A stretch of DNA of 64,000 nt, from positions 5,077,501-5,141,500 of the forward strand of contig NZ_CP108036.1 of assembly GCF_036170895.1 (NCBI RefSeq), in the 5' to 3' direction. Origin of the DNA: Streptomyces erythrochromogenes. GTDB taxonomy: Bacteria; Actinomycetota; Actinomycetes; Streptomycetales; Streptomycetaceae. Positions 41,492 through 49,474 of the stretch are shown piece after piece. Position 1 is the stretch's first letter. Every line of letters starts with the position of its first letter. The position numbers were made by a program, and so were the translations under genes. Below the pieces are notes generated by a model. It searched no databases, had not been told where the DNA came from, and saw nothing but the letters and a program-made list of their open reading frames with translations.

Positions 41492-43255
41492 GTGCGGCCA
41501 GTCGGCAGTAAATACCTGCTCGAGGAGCCGCTCGGGCGCGGCGCCACGGGCACTGTCTGGCGTGCCCGCCAGAGGGAGACCGCCGGCGCCGAGGCGGCCG
41601 TCGCGGGACAGCCCGGCGAGACCGTGGCCATCAAGGTCCTCAAGGAGGAGCTGGCCCAGGACGCCGACATCGTCATGCGCTTCCTGCGGGAGCGCTCGGT
41701 CCTGCTGCGCCTGACCCACCCCAACATCGTGCGCACCCGCGACCTCGTCGTCGAGGGCGACCTGCTCGCCCTGGTCATGGACCTGATCGAGGGCCCCGAC
41801 CTGCACCGGTACCTGCGCGAGAACGGCCCCTTCACGCCCGTCGCCGCGAGCCTGCTGACCGCCCAGATCGCGGACGCGCTCGCCGCCAGCCACGCCGACG
41901 GCGTGGTACACCGCGACCTCAAGCCGGCCAACGTGCTCCTCGACGAGCGCGGCGGCCAGATGAAGCCGATGCTCACCGACTTCGGCATCGCCCGCCTCGC
42001 GGACTCCCCGGGCCTGACCCGCACGCACGAGTTCGTCGGCACCCCCGCCTACGTCGCCCCCGAGTCCGCCGAGGGCCGCCCGCAGACCTCCGCCGTCGAC
42101 ATCTACGGCGCCGGCATCCTGCTCTACGAGCTGCTCACCGGCCGCCCGCCGTTCGCCGGGGGCACCGCGCTCGAAGTGCTCCACCGCCACCTCAGCGAGG
42201 AGCCGCAGCGCCCCTCGACCGTGCCCGAGCCGCTGTGGACGGTCATCGAGCGCTGCCTGCGCAAGGAGCCGAACGAGCGCCCCAGCGCCGTGAGCCTGGC
42301 CCGCGGCCTGCGCGTGGTCGCCGCCGGCATCGGCGTGCACTCCACGTCCGCCGAGGTGGAGGCCGCGCTCGGCGTGGGCGCCCTCCTCGCGCCCGACCCC
42401 TCTCCGGCCCCGGTCCCCGAGACCCCCGGCGCCGCCGACCCCACCCAGGTGCTGCCGTCCGGGGCGGGCTCCCCGATGGGCGCCTACGACCCGAACGCCA
42501 TGACCAGCGTCATGCCGCCGGTCGGCGCCGCCGACGCCACCTCGGTGCTGCCGAGCACGGGAGGCCCCGGGGCCGACCCGACCTCGGTCATGCCGCCCGT
42601 GCAGCAGCCGGACGCGCCGCACCCGTGGCAGACGCAGATGGCAGCCGCCCGCGACCGCAACGAGCAGACGCAGATCCAGTACCTCGACCCCGAGGACGAC
42701 CCCCTGCGCCGCCGTCCACAGCGCCAGGCGCCCCCGCCGCCGCAGCACCGGCCCCAGCAGCCGCCGCAGTACCGGCAGGGTCCGCCGCCGCAGCAGCAGT
42801 ACCAGCAGCCGCACCAGCCCCAGTACCGCCAGCCGCAGCAGCCTCCGCAGCAGCAGTACGCGCCGCCGCCCCCGCCGCCGCAGCACTACCAGCCGCAGCA
42901 GCGCCAGCAGTACCAGCAGCCGCAGCAGCCGCAGTACCGCCAGCCGCAGCAGCCCCAGCAGGCCCCGCCGCAGCCCCCGGCCCCCCGGGAGCCGCGCGAG
43001 CCGCGCCGCCGCAGCGCCAACCCGGTGCGGATCCCCGGCCTCGGCTGCCTCAAGGGATGCCTCGTGCTGATCCTGGTCTTCTTCGTGGCGGGCTGGCTGA
43101 TCTGGGAGCTGACCCCGCTCCAGGAGTGGGTCGGCACCGGCAAGGGGTGGTGGGACCAGGTGTGGAGCTGGGGCACCGGCGTCGTCGACTGGGTCACCAC
43201 GATCGGCGACTCGGCGAGCTCGGGCTCCTCGGGTTCCGGCTCCGGCGCCCCCTGA
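41492..43255 (+). CDS. pkaA: Ser/Thr protein kinase, PkaA type
   Basis: A 587-residue eukaryotic-type kinase from the GTG at 41492 (AGGGGAG upstream). The kinase domain spans about 8-280: glycine loop GRGATGTVW, Lys48 in VAIKVL, catalytic loop HRDLKPAN (Asp142), DFG at 163-165, and the APE-like APESAE. It is followed by a Thr/Pro linker with repeated SVMPP/SVLPS blocks, a roughly 100-residue Gln/Pro/Tyr-rich tract (about 408-505), a basic stretch, a single transmembrane helix (CLVLILVFFVAGWLIW, about 526-541) and a short Trp- and Gly/Ser-rich outside tail. There are no PASTA repeats. Ordered next to a second kinase as in S. coelicolor pkaA-pkaB. Confidence 0.92.
   Translation: MRPVGSKYLLEEPLGRGATGTVWRARQRETAGAEAAVAGQPGETVAIKVLKEELAQDADIVMRFLRERSVLLRLTHPNIVRTRDLVVEGDLLALVMDLIEGPDLHRYLRENGPFTPVAASLLTAQIADALAASHADGVVHRDLKPANVLLDERGGQMKPMLTDFGIARLADSPGLTRTHEFVGTPAYVAPESAEGRPQTSAVDIYGAGILLYELLTGRPPFAGGTALEVLHRHLSEEPQRPSTVPEPLWTVIERCLRKEPNERPSAVSLARGLRVVAAGIGVHSTSAEVEAALGVGALLAPDPSPAPVPETPGAADPTQVLPSGAGSPMGAYDPNAMTSVMPPVGAADATSVLPSTGGPGADPTSVMPPVQQPDAPHPWQTQMAAARDRNEQTQIQYLDPEDDPLRRRPQRQAPPPPQHRPQQPPQYRQGPPPQQQYQQPHQPQYRQPQQPPQQQYAPPPPPPQHYQPQQRQQYQQPQQPQYRQPQQPQQAPPQPPAPREPREPRRRSANPVRIPGLGCLKGCLVLILVFFVAGWLIWELTPLQEWVGTGKGWWDQVWSWGTGVVDWVTTIGDSASSGSSGSGSGAP
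42715..43005 (+). repeat. Gln/Pro/Tyr codon-repeat tract inside pkaA
   Basis: Degenerate repeats of CAGCAGCC(G/C)CAGTACC encode QQPQY-, QYQQP- and RQPQQ-type units. It is low-complexity coding sequence, a likely site of length variation by slippage. Confidence 0.8.
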
Positions 43256-43414
43256 GTCGGGGCCCGTAGCGCCGACTTCGTGGATTTGTCGACATCCGGG
43301 GCGTGATTTCGCCCGCAGAAGTGAAGGTCGTCGCGAATCGGGCCCCCTGCTGGCCTCCGAAGCCCATCGGGCCGCGTAGCTTTGGGGCGTACGCCAGCCA
43401 CTGAGGGAGCAGTC

Positions 43415-44668
43415 GTGGCACGGAAAATCGGCAGCCGGTACACCGCGCACCAGATCCTGGGGCGCGGCAGCGCGGGCACGGTGTGGCTGGGCGATGGGCC
43501 TGACGGGCCCGTCGCCGTCAAACTCCTGCGTGAGGACCTCGCGTCGGACCAGGAACTGGTCGGACGCTTCGTCCAGGAGCGCAGCGCCCTGCTCGGCCTG
43601 GAGCATCCGCACGTCGTCTCCGTCCGCGACCTCGTCGTGGACGGCAACGACCTCGCCCTCGTCATGGACCTCGTACGCGGTACGGACCTGCGCACGCGGC
43701 TCGACCGCGAGCGCAGGCTGGCCCCCGAGGCGGCCGTGGCGATCGTCGCGGACGTGGCCGACGCGCTGGCCGCGGCGCACGCGGCGGGCGTCGTGCACCG
43801 GGACGTCAAGCCGGAGAACGTCCTGCTGGACATGCAGGGCCCGCTCGGCCCCGGCGGCTCGCACCCCGCCCTGCTGACCGACTTCGGCGTCGCCAAGCTG
43901 ATCGACTCCCCCCGCCGGGCCTCCGCGGGCCGGGCCACCGCCCCGACGACCCGGATCATCGGCACCCCGGACTACCTGGCGCCCGAGATCGTGGAGGGCC
44001 TGCCCCCGCGCGCGGCCGTGGACATATACGCCCTCGCCACGGTCCTGTACGAGCTGCTGGCCGGGTTCACGCCCTTCGGCGGGGGCCACCCGGGCGCCGT
44101 CCTGCGGCGGCACGTGACGGAGACGGTCGTCCCGCTGCCGGGGATCCCCGACGAGCTGTGGCAGCTGATCGTGCAGTGCCTGGCCAAGGCCCCGGCCTCG
44201 CGGCTGCGGGCCTCGGAGCTGTCGGTCCGGCTGCGGGACCTGCTGCCGATGCTGGCCGGGATGCCGCCCCTGGACGTGGACGAGCCGGACGACGCGGAGC
44301 CGGAGCCCGCGGTCTCCGAGGAGCCCTCCGCCGACCCGGTGCGGCGGCGCAGCGTGGTCCCGCTGGTGCCGGGGTCGGCGACCGACTCCAACCGGGACAC
44401 CCACACCTCGATGCGGGTGCCCGGGCCGGACGAGCTGGCGGGCGGGGCGCTGGGCACGGCCCGCGTGCCGCGCCCGGCCGGCGGGCACCGGCCCGGCTCG
44501 GCCCGGCACCGCGCAGAGGCCGCGCGCAAGCGGCGCCTGACCCTGTCCGCGGTCGCCGTGGCCCTGGCCGCCGCCGTCGGCCTGGGCAGCTGGCTGGCCT
44601 TCTCCGGGGGCGACGAGCCGCAGCCCCGCCAGGACAACAAGCAGCAGTCCGTTCCACGGGTGCCGTAA
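43415..44668 (+). CDS. pkaB: Ser/Thr protein kinase, PkaB type
   Basis: A 417-residue kinase from the GTG at 43415 (GAGGGAG upstream), the same length I recall for S. coelicolor PkaB. Glycine loop GRGSAGTVW, Lys36 in VAVKLL, catalytic HRDVKPEN (Asp130), DFG at 156-158, and APEIVEG in the activation segment. The kinase domain ends near 285. An acidic linker (DVDEPDDAEPEPAVSEEP), a basic stretch and one transmembrane helix near 380-402 (LTLSAVAVALAAAVGLGSWL) follow, then a short outside tail. It has no sensor repeats. The 159-base spacer after pkaA has a possible TAGCTT -10 box at 43377. Confidence 0.92.
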   Translation: MARKIGSRYTAHQILGRGSAGTVWLGDGPDGPVAVKLLREDLASDQELVGRFVQERSALLGLEHPHVVSVRDLVVDGNDLALVMDLVRGTDLRTRLDRERRLAPEAAVAIVADVADALAAAHAAGVVHRDVKPENVLLDMQGPLGPGGSHPALLTDFGVAKLIDSPRRASAGRATAPTTRIIGTPDYLAPEIVEGLPPRAAVDIYALATVLYELLAGFTPFGGGHPGAVLRRHVTETVVPLPGIPDELWQLIVQCLAKAPASRLRASELSVRLRDLLPMLAGMPPLDVDEPDDAEPEPAVSEEPSADPVRRRSVVPLVPGSATDSNRDTHTSMRVPGPDELAGGALGTARVPRPAGGHRPGSARHRAEAARKRRLTLSAVAVALAAAVGLGSWLAFSGGDEPQPRQDNKQQSVPRVP

Positions 44669-44675
44669 GGCCGTG

Positions 44676-44725
44676 CGGCGCCGGGGCCGGGGGCCCCGCC
44701 CCCGGACCCCGCGCGGCGGACGCGC
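44676..44725. repeat. dispersed GC-rich intergenic repeat
   Basis: The GGGGGCCCCGCCCCCGGACC segment shares its core (GCCCC-GGACCCCG) with 59451-59470. Short GC-rich repeats of this form are scattered in Streptomyces intergenic regions. It lies between convergent pkaB and the oxygenase gene and could fold as a terminator. Confidence 0.4.
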
Positions 44726-44748
44726 CCCGCCCCCGCCGCCGCGGACGG

Positions 44749-45750
44749 CTACGCCGGGACCAGTTCCGGGTGCCAGCGCCGCGCCACGGCCGGGTGGGCG
44801 CGGACCCAGCCCTTCAGCTCGTTGCGGCCGTACTCGGCGTGCAGCGGGTTCGTCGCGTCGTGCGCGACCCCGGGCGCCGAGCGCAGGTAGTCGCCCGGCA
44901 CGGTCTCCACCACCGCGTCCAGCCGCGGGTTGTAGAAGAACGGCACCGAGAACCGCTCCACCGCCCCGGGCGGGCTGACCACCCGGTGGTCGGTCGCCGT
45001 CAGGTACCCCTCGGTCGCGATCTCCAGCAGCTCGCCCAGGTTCACCACGAAGGCCCCCGGCATCGGCGGCACGTCCACGTAGCCGCCGTCCCGGACCACC
45101 TGCAGGCCGCCCACCGAGTCCTGCAGCAGGAGAGTGAGGAAGCCGTAGTCCTTGTGCGCCCCGACCCCCTGGTCGGCGCCGGACGGGGCCGACCCCGGGT
45201 AGCGGATCAGCTTGGTGTGCAGGTGGGGGCGGTCGGCGAAGGCCTCGTCGAAGAAGTCCGCCGGGGCGCCGATCGAGACCAGGAGCTCCTGGAGCAGGCG
45301 GTGCGCCACCGCTGCCAGGCGGGTCTGCCAGTCCAGGACCACCGTGCGGAGCTCGGGAAGGGCGGCCGGCCACTGGTTCGGGCCCTCCAGCCACAGGTAC
45401 GGCGGGTCGTCCGGGCCCACCACCGGCGCCGGCCGCTCCGCGCCCACGTCCAGCTGGTCGCGCCAGTCCGAGGCCCCGCCGGTCAGCTCGTGCCCGATCC
45501 GGGTGTAGCCGCGGAAGTGCGGGGAGTTGAGGTTGCTCACGGCGAGCCGGTCGGCCTCCGGGAGGGAGAAGAAGGTCCGGGTGACCTCCAGGATGCGGGC
45601 GCTCTCGGCGGCGGTCACGCCGTGCCCGGTCAGGTGCAGGAAACCGGTGTCCCTGGCTGCTGCGTGCAGCTTCTTCAGGAATTCGGCCCGCTGGGCCGGG
45701 TCGTCGGCCTGGGAGAGGTCCAGGACGGGGAGGGAGTGCGCGGACGGCAT
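44749..45750 (-). CDS. isopenicillin-N-synthase-family 2-oxoglutarate/Fe(II) oxygenase
   Basis: A 333-residue member of the IPNS / flavonol synthase-like oxygenase family. Iron ligands are His199 and Asp201 (AHKDYG) and His255 (DHRVV), and the co-substrate-binding RxS is Arg266-Ser268 (ERFSVPFF). The N-terminal DIOX_N part has the usual GFLHLTGHGV (36-45) and TFFSLPEADR. The substrate is unknown. Such genes are widespread in actinobacteria outside antibiotic clusters, and no biosynthetic cluster surrounds this one. The ATG at 45750 follows ACGGAGCCGTC. A small leader-peptide gene lies 134 bases upstream. Confidence 0.9.
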   Translation of the reverse strand: MPSAHSLPVLDLSQADDPAQRAEFLKKLHAAARDTGFLHLTGHGVTAAESARILEVTRTFFSLPEADRLAVSNLNSPHFRGYTRIGHELTGGASDWRDQLDVGAERPAPVVGPDDPPYLWLEGPNQWPAALPELRTVVLDWQTRLAAVAHRLLQELLVSIGAPADFFDEAFADRPHLHTKLIRYPGSAPSGADQGVGAHKDYGFLTLLLQDSVGGLQVVRDGGYVDVPPMPGAFVVNLGELLEIATEGYLTATDHRVVSPPGAVERFSVPFFYNPRLDAVVETVPGDYLRSAPGVAHDATNPLHAEYGRNELKGWVRAHPAVARRWHPELVPA

Positions 45751-45884
45751 GACGGCTCCGTTTCGGATGTCACGGGGTCCTGTTCCCCAGAGGTGGCGGG
45801 GGCAGCGGGTGGGGTGGGGCCGCCGGCAGGGATGGTGCCGGGACCGCTTGGGCCGCGTACAGGACCAAGTCGGATCGGGGTGGA

Positions 45885-45974
45885 TCAGGCTTGGGTTCGG
45901 TCCGGCGGCTGACAGCTCGTCGTCGTGACGCGCATGTAGTCCACATGGCGGCGCTTGACGAGGAGAACGGTCAT
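45885..45974 (-). CDS. small leader peptide of the HVD...C type
   Basis: A 29-residue open frame, ATG at 45974, stop at 45885, upstream of and co-directional with the oxygenase gene. The peptide MTVLLVKRRHVDYMRVTTTS-CQPP... contains the pattern RRHVDxxRVxxxxC that recurs in short actinobacterial leader peptides often found before sulfur- or amino-acid-related genes. A hairpin CCGGCA-7-TGCCGG (45823-45841) lies between its stop and the oxygenase start. Control by translation of the peptide (attenuation) is inference. The name-giving residues HVD and the single Cys21 are seen directly. Confidence 0.6.
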   Translation of the reverse strand: MTVLLVKRRHVDYMRVTTTSCQPPDRTQA

Positions 45975-46065
45975 ACGGTGAGCGTACGCCCGTGCGAGCC
46001 ATCATCAGAACGGGTGATCCGGCCTGCCCGGACGGGCTTGGCTGCGGACCGGCTACGCTGGACCC

Positions 46066-47175
46066 GTGGCAGTCGTCGATGTTTCCGAAGAGCTGAAGTC
46101 CCTCTCCTCGACCATGGGGTCGATCGAGGCCGTCCTGGACCTCGACAAGCTGAGGGCAGATATCGCCGTGCTCGAGGAGCAGGCCGCCGCGCCGTCCCTG
46201 TGGGACGACCCGGAAGCCGCCCAGAAGATCACGAGCAAGCTTTCGCACCTCCAGGCCGAGGTCCGCAAGGCCGAGACCCTGCGCGGGCGCATCGACGACC
46301 TCGGGGTGCTGTTCGAGCTCGCCCAGGAGATGGACGACGCCGACACCCTCGCCGAGGCCGAGACCGAGCTGACGTCCGTGCGCAAGGCACTGGACGAGAT
46401 GGAGGTCCGGACCCTGCTCTCCGGCGAGTACGCCGAGCGCGAGGCCCTGGTCAACATCCGTGCCGAGGCCGGCGGCGTCGACGCCTCCGACTTCGCCGAG
46501 CGCCTCCAGCGCATGTACCTGCGCTGGGCCGAGCGCCACGGCTACTCCACCGAGATCTACGAGACCTCGTACGCGGAAGAGGCCGGCATCAAGTCGACCA
46601 CCTTCGTCGTCAAGGCCCCGTACGCCTACGGCACCCTCTCCGTCGAGCAGGGCACCCACCGCCTGGTGCGCATCTCGCCCTTCGACAACCAGGGCCGCCG
46701 CCAGACCTCCTTCGCGGGCGTCGAGGTGCTCCCGGTCGTCGAGACCAGCGACCACGTCGAGATCGACGAGTCCGAACTGCGCGTCGACGTCTACCGCGCC
46801 TCCGGCCCCGGCGGCCAGGGCGTCAACACGACCGACTCGGCCGTGCGCATCACGCACATCCCGACCGGCATCGTCGTCTCCTGCCAGAACGAGCGCTCGC
46901 AGATCCAGAACAAGGCCAGCGCGATGAACGTCCTCCAGGCCAAGCTGCTCGAGCGGCGCCGCCAGGAGGAGAAGGACAAGATGGACGCCCTCAAGGACGG
47001 CGGCAGCTCCTGGGGCAACCAGATGCGCTCCTACGTCCTGCACCCGTACCAGATGGTCAAGGACCTGCGGACGGAGTTCGAGGTCGGCAACCCGCAGGCG
47101 GTCCTCGACGGCGAGATCGACGGCTTCCTGGAGGCCGGAATCCGCTGGCGCAAGCAGCAGGAGCAGACCGCGTAA
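46066..47175 (+). CDS. prfB: peptide chain release factor 2
   Basis: RF2, 369 residues, ends translation at UGA and UAA. Stop-codon recognition tripeptide Ser-Pro-Phe is at 204-206 (RISPFDNQG) and the catalytic GGQ at 249-251 (SGPGGQGVN). The reading frame is continuous, without the in-frame UGA frameshift site that controls prfB in many bacteria. It starts with GTG at 46066 ([10 protein letters not shown]). There is no clear ribosome site and TACGCT lies 6 bases upstream, so the transcript may be leaderless. In many bacteria prfB sits upstream of ftsE-ftsX, as here. Confidence 0.97.
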   Translation: MAVVDVSEELKSLSSTMGSIEAVLDLDKLRADIAVLEEQAAAPSLWDDPEAAQKITSKLSHLQAEVRKAETLRGRIDDLGVLFELAQEMDDADTLAEAETELTSVRKALDEMEVRTLLSGEYAEREALVNIRAEAGGVDASDFAERLQRMYLRWAERHGYSTEIYETSYAEEAGIKSTTFVVKAPYAYGTLSVEQGTHRLVRISPFDNQGRRQTSFAGVEVLPVVETSDHVEIDESELRVDVYRASGPGGQGVNTTDSAVRITHIPTGIVVSCQNERSQIQNKASAMNVLQAKLLERRRQEEKDKMDALKDGGSSWGNQMRSYVLHPYQMVKDLRTEFEVGNPQAVLDGEIDGFLEAGIRWRKQQEQTA

Positions 47176-47206
47176 GGCGCTCCCTGCGCGCACGCACGGA
47201 ACACGG

Positions 47207-47239
47207 GAAGGGCCCGGACACCAGGTGTCCGGGCCCTTC
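47207..47239. terminator. prfB terminator
   Basis: Stem GAAGGGCCCGGACACC / GGTGTCCGGGCCCTTC around a central A; in RNA the innermost pairs open to form the loop. It starts 31 bases after the prfB stop and also faces the convergent zinc-ribbon gene. Confidence 0.88.
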
Positions 47240-47310
47240 CGCTGTATGTGATCGGTACGCGGCGCGGGCACCGACGAGTACCGGCGCCGGGGTCCCGCCC
47301 GGACAGCCTC

Positions 47311-47502
47311 CTAGGCGGTCTGCTGGGCCACCAGCACCAGAGCTGCCACGAGGACCACCATGAGCACGATGAGAGCCACGGGGTTCAAGCCGGAGAAGGG
47401 GCCCTCCTGCTGGAGGCGCTCCCGGTTCGCCCGGCACACCGGGCAGCGGCCCTGGCTGACGGGTGCGGCGCAGTTCGCGCACACGAGCCGGTCATATGTC
47501 AT
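47311..47502 (-). CDS. 63-residue zinc-ribbon membrane protein, unknown function
   Basis: A micro-membrane protein. An N-terminal zinc ribbon has four cysteines, CANC and CPVC (residues 8, 11, 20, 23), then a short basic-polar linker (RANRERLQQEG) and one transmembrane helix (about 41-60, NPVALIVLMVVLVAALVLVA). GAGGAGGAGCG sits directly before the ATG at 47502, a very strong ribosome site. Similar short proteins occur at this place in other Streptomyces, to my recollection. It is divergent from ftsE by 236 bases and convergent with prfB. A role with FtsEX or RF2 is only suggested by position. Confidence 0.8.
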   Translation of the reverse strand: MTYDRLVCANCAAPVSQGRCPVCRANRERLQQEGPFSGLNPVALIVLMVVLVAALVLVAQQTA

Positions 47503-47738
47503 GCGCTCCTCCTCTCGTCCCCTCGGTCTTCCTTCTTGCCTAACGGCACGGGGAACCGGAGCGTTCCCCCTACCACTGTGCCAGCTTCGCCGACATTCGG
47601 CGCGGCCCGTCCGGGCAATCGCGGAACGGACCCTCCCGGACCAGGGGATAAAGCGGACAACTCCGGATGCCGGGTCCACACCTCGCGCCCGTTCGCGTAT
47701 GGTCACGCACACCTACTCCCGGCGACCGTGGTGCACCC

Positions 47739-48428
47739 GTGATCCGATTCGACAGCGTCTCCAAGTCCTACCCGAAGCAGAGCCGTCCCGCACTCAGAGA
47801 AGTCTCCCTCGACATCGCGAAGGGCGAGTTCGTCTTCCTGGTCGGCTCGTCCGGCTCCGGCAAGTCCACGTTCCTGCGCCTGATCCTGCGCGAGGAGCGG
47901 GCGAGCCACGGCCAGGTGCACGTCCTGGGCAAGGACCTCGCCAAGCTCTCCAACTGGAAGGTCCCGCAGATGCGGCGCCAGCTGGGGACCGTCTTCCAGG
48001 ACTTCCGCCTGCTGCCCAACAAGACAGTGGCCGAGAACGTGGCCTTCGCCCAGGAGGTCATCGGCAAGCCCAGGGGCGAGATCCGCAAGGCCGTCCCGCA
48101 GGTGCTCGAACTCGTGGGCCTGGGCGGCAAGGAAGAGCGCATGCCCGGCGAGCTCTCCGGCGGTGAGCAGCAGCGCGTGGCCATCGCCCGCGCCTTCGTC
48201 AACCGCCCGGCGCTGCTGATCGCGGACGAGCCCACCGGCAACCTCGACCCCCAGACCTCCGTCGGGATCATGAAGTTGCTGGACCGGATCAACCGGACCG
48301 GTACCACCGTGATCATGGCGACGCACGACCAGCAGATCGTCGACCAGATGCGCAAGCGCGTCATCGAACTCGAACAGGGCCGACTCGTGCGCGACCAGTC
48401 GCGCGGCGTCTACGGCTACCAGCACTGA
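47739..48428 (+). CDS. ftsE: cell division ABC ATPase FtsE
   Basis: The 229-residue ATPase of the FtsEX complex, which in bacteria activates septal or peripheral peptidoglycan hydrolases. Walker [10 protein letters not shown] (Lys42), Q-loop [13 protein letters not shown], signature LSGGEQQR, Walker [13 protein letters not shown] and the switch MATHD. The GTG at 47739 gives the canonical start ([12 protein letters not shown]); GTGs at 47728 and 47731 do not. TATGGT at 47698-47703 could be its -10 box. ftsX begins 16 bases after the stop. Confidence 0.97.
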   Translation: MIRFDSVSKSYPKQSRPALREVSLDIAKGEFVFLVGSSGSGKSTFLRLILREERASHGQVHVLGKDLAKLSNWKVPQMRRQLGTVFQDFRLLPNKTVAENVAFAQEVIGKPRGEIRKAVPQVLELVGLGGKEERMPGELSGGEQQRVAIARAFVNRPALLIADEPTGNLDPQTSVGIMKLLDRINRTGTTVIMATHDQQIVDQMRKRVIELEQGRLVRDQSRGVYGYQH

Positions 48429-48444
48429 AAGGCCCCCCAGAGTC

Positions 48445-49407
48445 ATGCGCGCCCAGTTCGTCATGTCCGAGATCGGCGTCGGCCTCCGCCGCAATCTCAC
48501 CATGACCTTCGCGGTCATCATCTCGGTGGCCCTGTCACTGGCCCTGTTCGGCGGCTCCCTGCTCATGAGCGAGCAGGTGGGCAGGATGAAGGGCTACTGG
48601 TACGACAAGGCCAACGTCTCGATCTACCTCTGCAACAAGCAGGACGCCCAGGAGGCCGGCGAGGCCGCCGCCACCAGCGCGGGAGGCGGCGCGGGAGGCG
48701 TGGCCACCTGCCGCAAGGGCGCCGTGACCGAAGAGCAGAAGAAGCAGATCGAGTCCGAGCTCAAGGCGATGTCCCTGGTCAAGTCGGTGACCTACGAGTC
48801 GGCCGACGAGGCGTACAAGCACTACCAGGAGCAGTACGGCCACACCGCCCTGGCCTCCTCCATCACGCCCGACCAGATGCAGGAGTCCTTCCGGGTCAAG
48901 CTCAAGAACCCGGAGAAGTACAAGGTGGTCACCTCCGCCTTCGCGGGCCGCGACGGCATCCACACCGTCGACGACCAGCGCCAGGCGATCGACGACCTGT
49001 TCCGGATCCTCAACTACCTCAACATGGCTGCCGTGGGCATCATGGCGATCATGCTGATCGTGGCGCTGCTGCTGATCGTCAACACCGTGCGCGTCTCGGC
49101 GTTCAGCCGCAGGCGGGAAACCGGGATCATGCGGCTCGTGGGCGCTTCCAGCTTCTACATCCAGGTCCCCTTCATCATGGAGGCCGCCGTCGCCGGCCTC
49201 ATCGGCGCGCTCTTCGCCTGCGCCATGCTCGTCTCCGGCCAGTACTTCGTGATCGACCACGGCGTCGGCCTGCGGGACAAGATCCAGCTCATCGACTTCA
49301 TGGGCTGGGGATCGGTGCTGGCCAAGCTCCCGTACGTGCTCTTCATCGGCCTCCTGATGCCCTCCATGGCCGCCTTCATCGCCCTGCGCAAGTACCTGAA
49401 GGTGTGA
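48445..49407 (+). CDS. ftsX: cell division membrane protein FtsX
   Basis: A 320-residue FtsX-family membrane protein. After a cytoplasmic start (MRAQFVMSEIGVGLRRN) come helix 1 (about 20-42), a roughly 140-residue extracellular loop with two cysteines (Cys63 and Cys89) flanking a Gly/Ala-rich stretch, and three C-terminal helices (AAVGIMAIMLIVALLLIVNT; AAVAGLIGALFACAML; LPYVLFIGLLMPSMAAF). The loop is where FtsX contacts its hydrolase partner. It is one operon with ftsE. The disulfide suggestion for the two loop cysteines is inference. Confidence 0.96.
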   Translation: MRAQFVMSEIGVGLRRNLTMTFAVIISVALSLALFGGSLLMSEQVGRMKGYWYDKANVSIYLCNKQDAQEAGEAAATSAGGGAGGVATCRKGAVTEEQKKQIESELKAMSLVKSVTYESADEAYKHYQEQYGHTALASSITPDQMQESFRVKLKNPEKYKVVTSAFAGRDGIHTVDDQRQAIDDLFRILNYLNMAAVGIMAIMLIVALLLIVNTVRVSAFSRRRETGIMRLVGASSFYIQVPFIMEAAVAGLIGALFACAMLVSGQYFVIDHGVGLRDKIQLIDFMGWGSVLAKLPYVLFIGLLMPSMAAFIALRKYLKV

Positions 49408-49474
49408 CAAGCGCCCCGCAAGCGGTCCGGCCAACCATCCGTACCGGCGCGGGGCTTGTCCTAGACTCGGCGCC

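Noticed and set aside
44749..45750. Penicillin-type biosynthetic gene
   Set aside because: It has only the general fold and iron ligands of the isopenicillin N synthase family; no ACV synthetase or other cluster genes are nearby.
46066..46200. Programmed frameshift control of prfB
   Set aside because: The frame is continuous from GTG to stop with no in-frame TGA or slippery CTT in the early codons.
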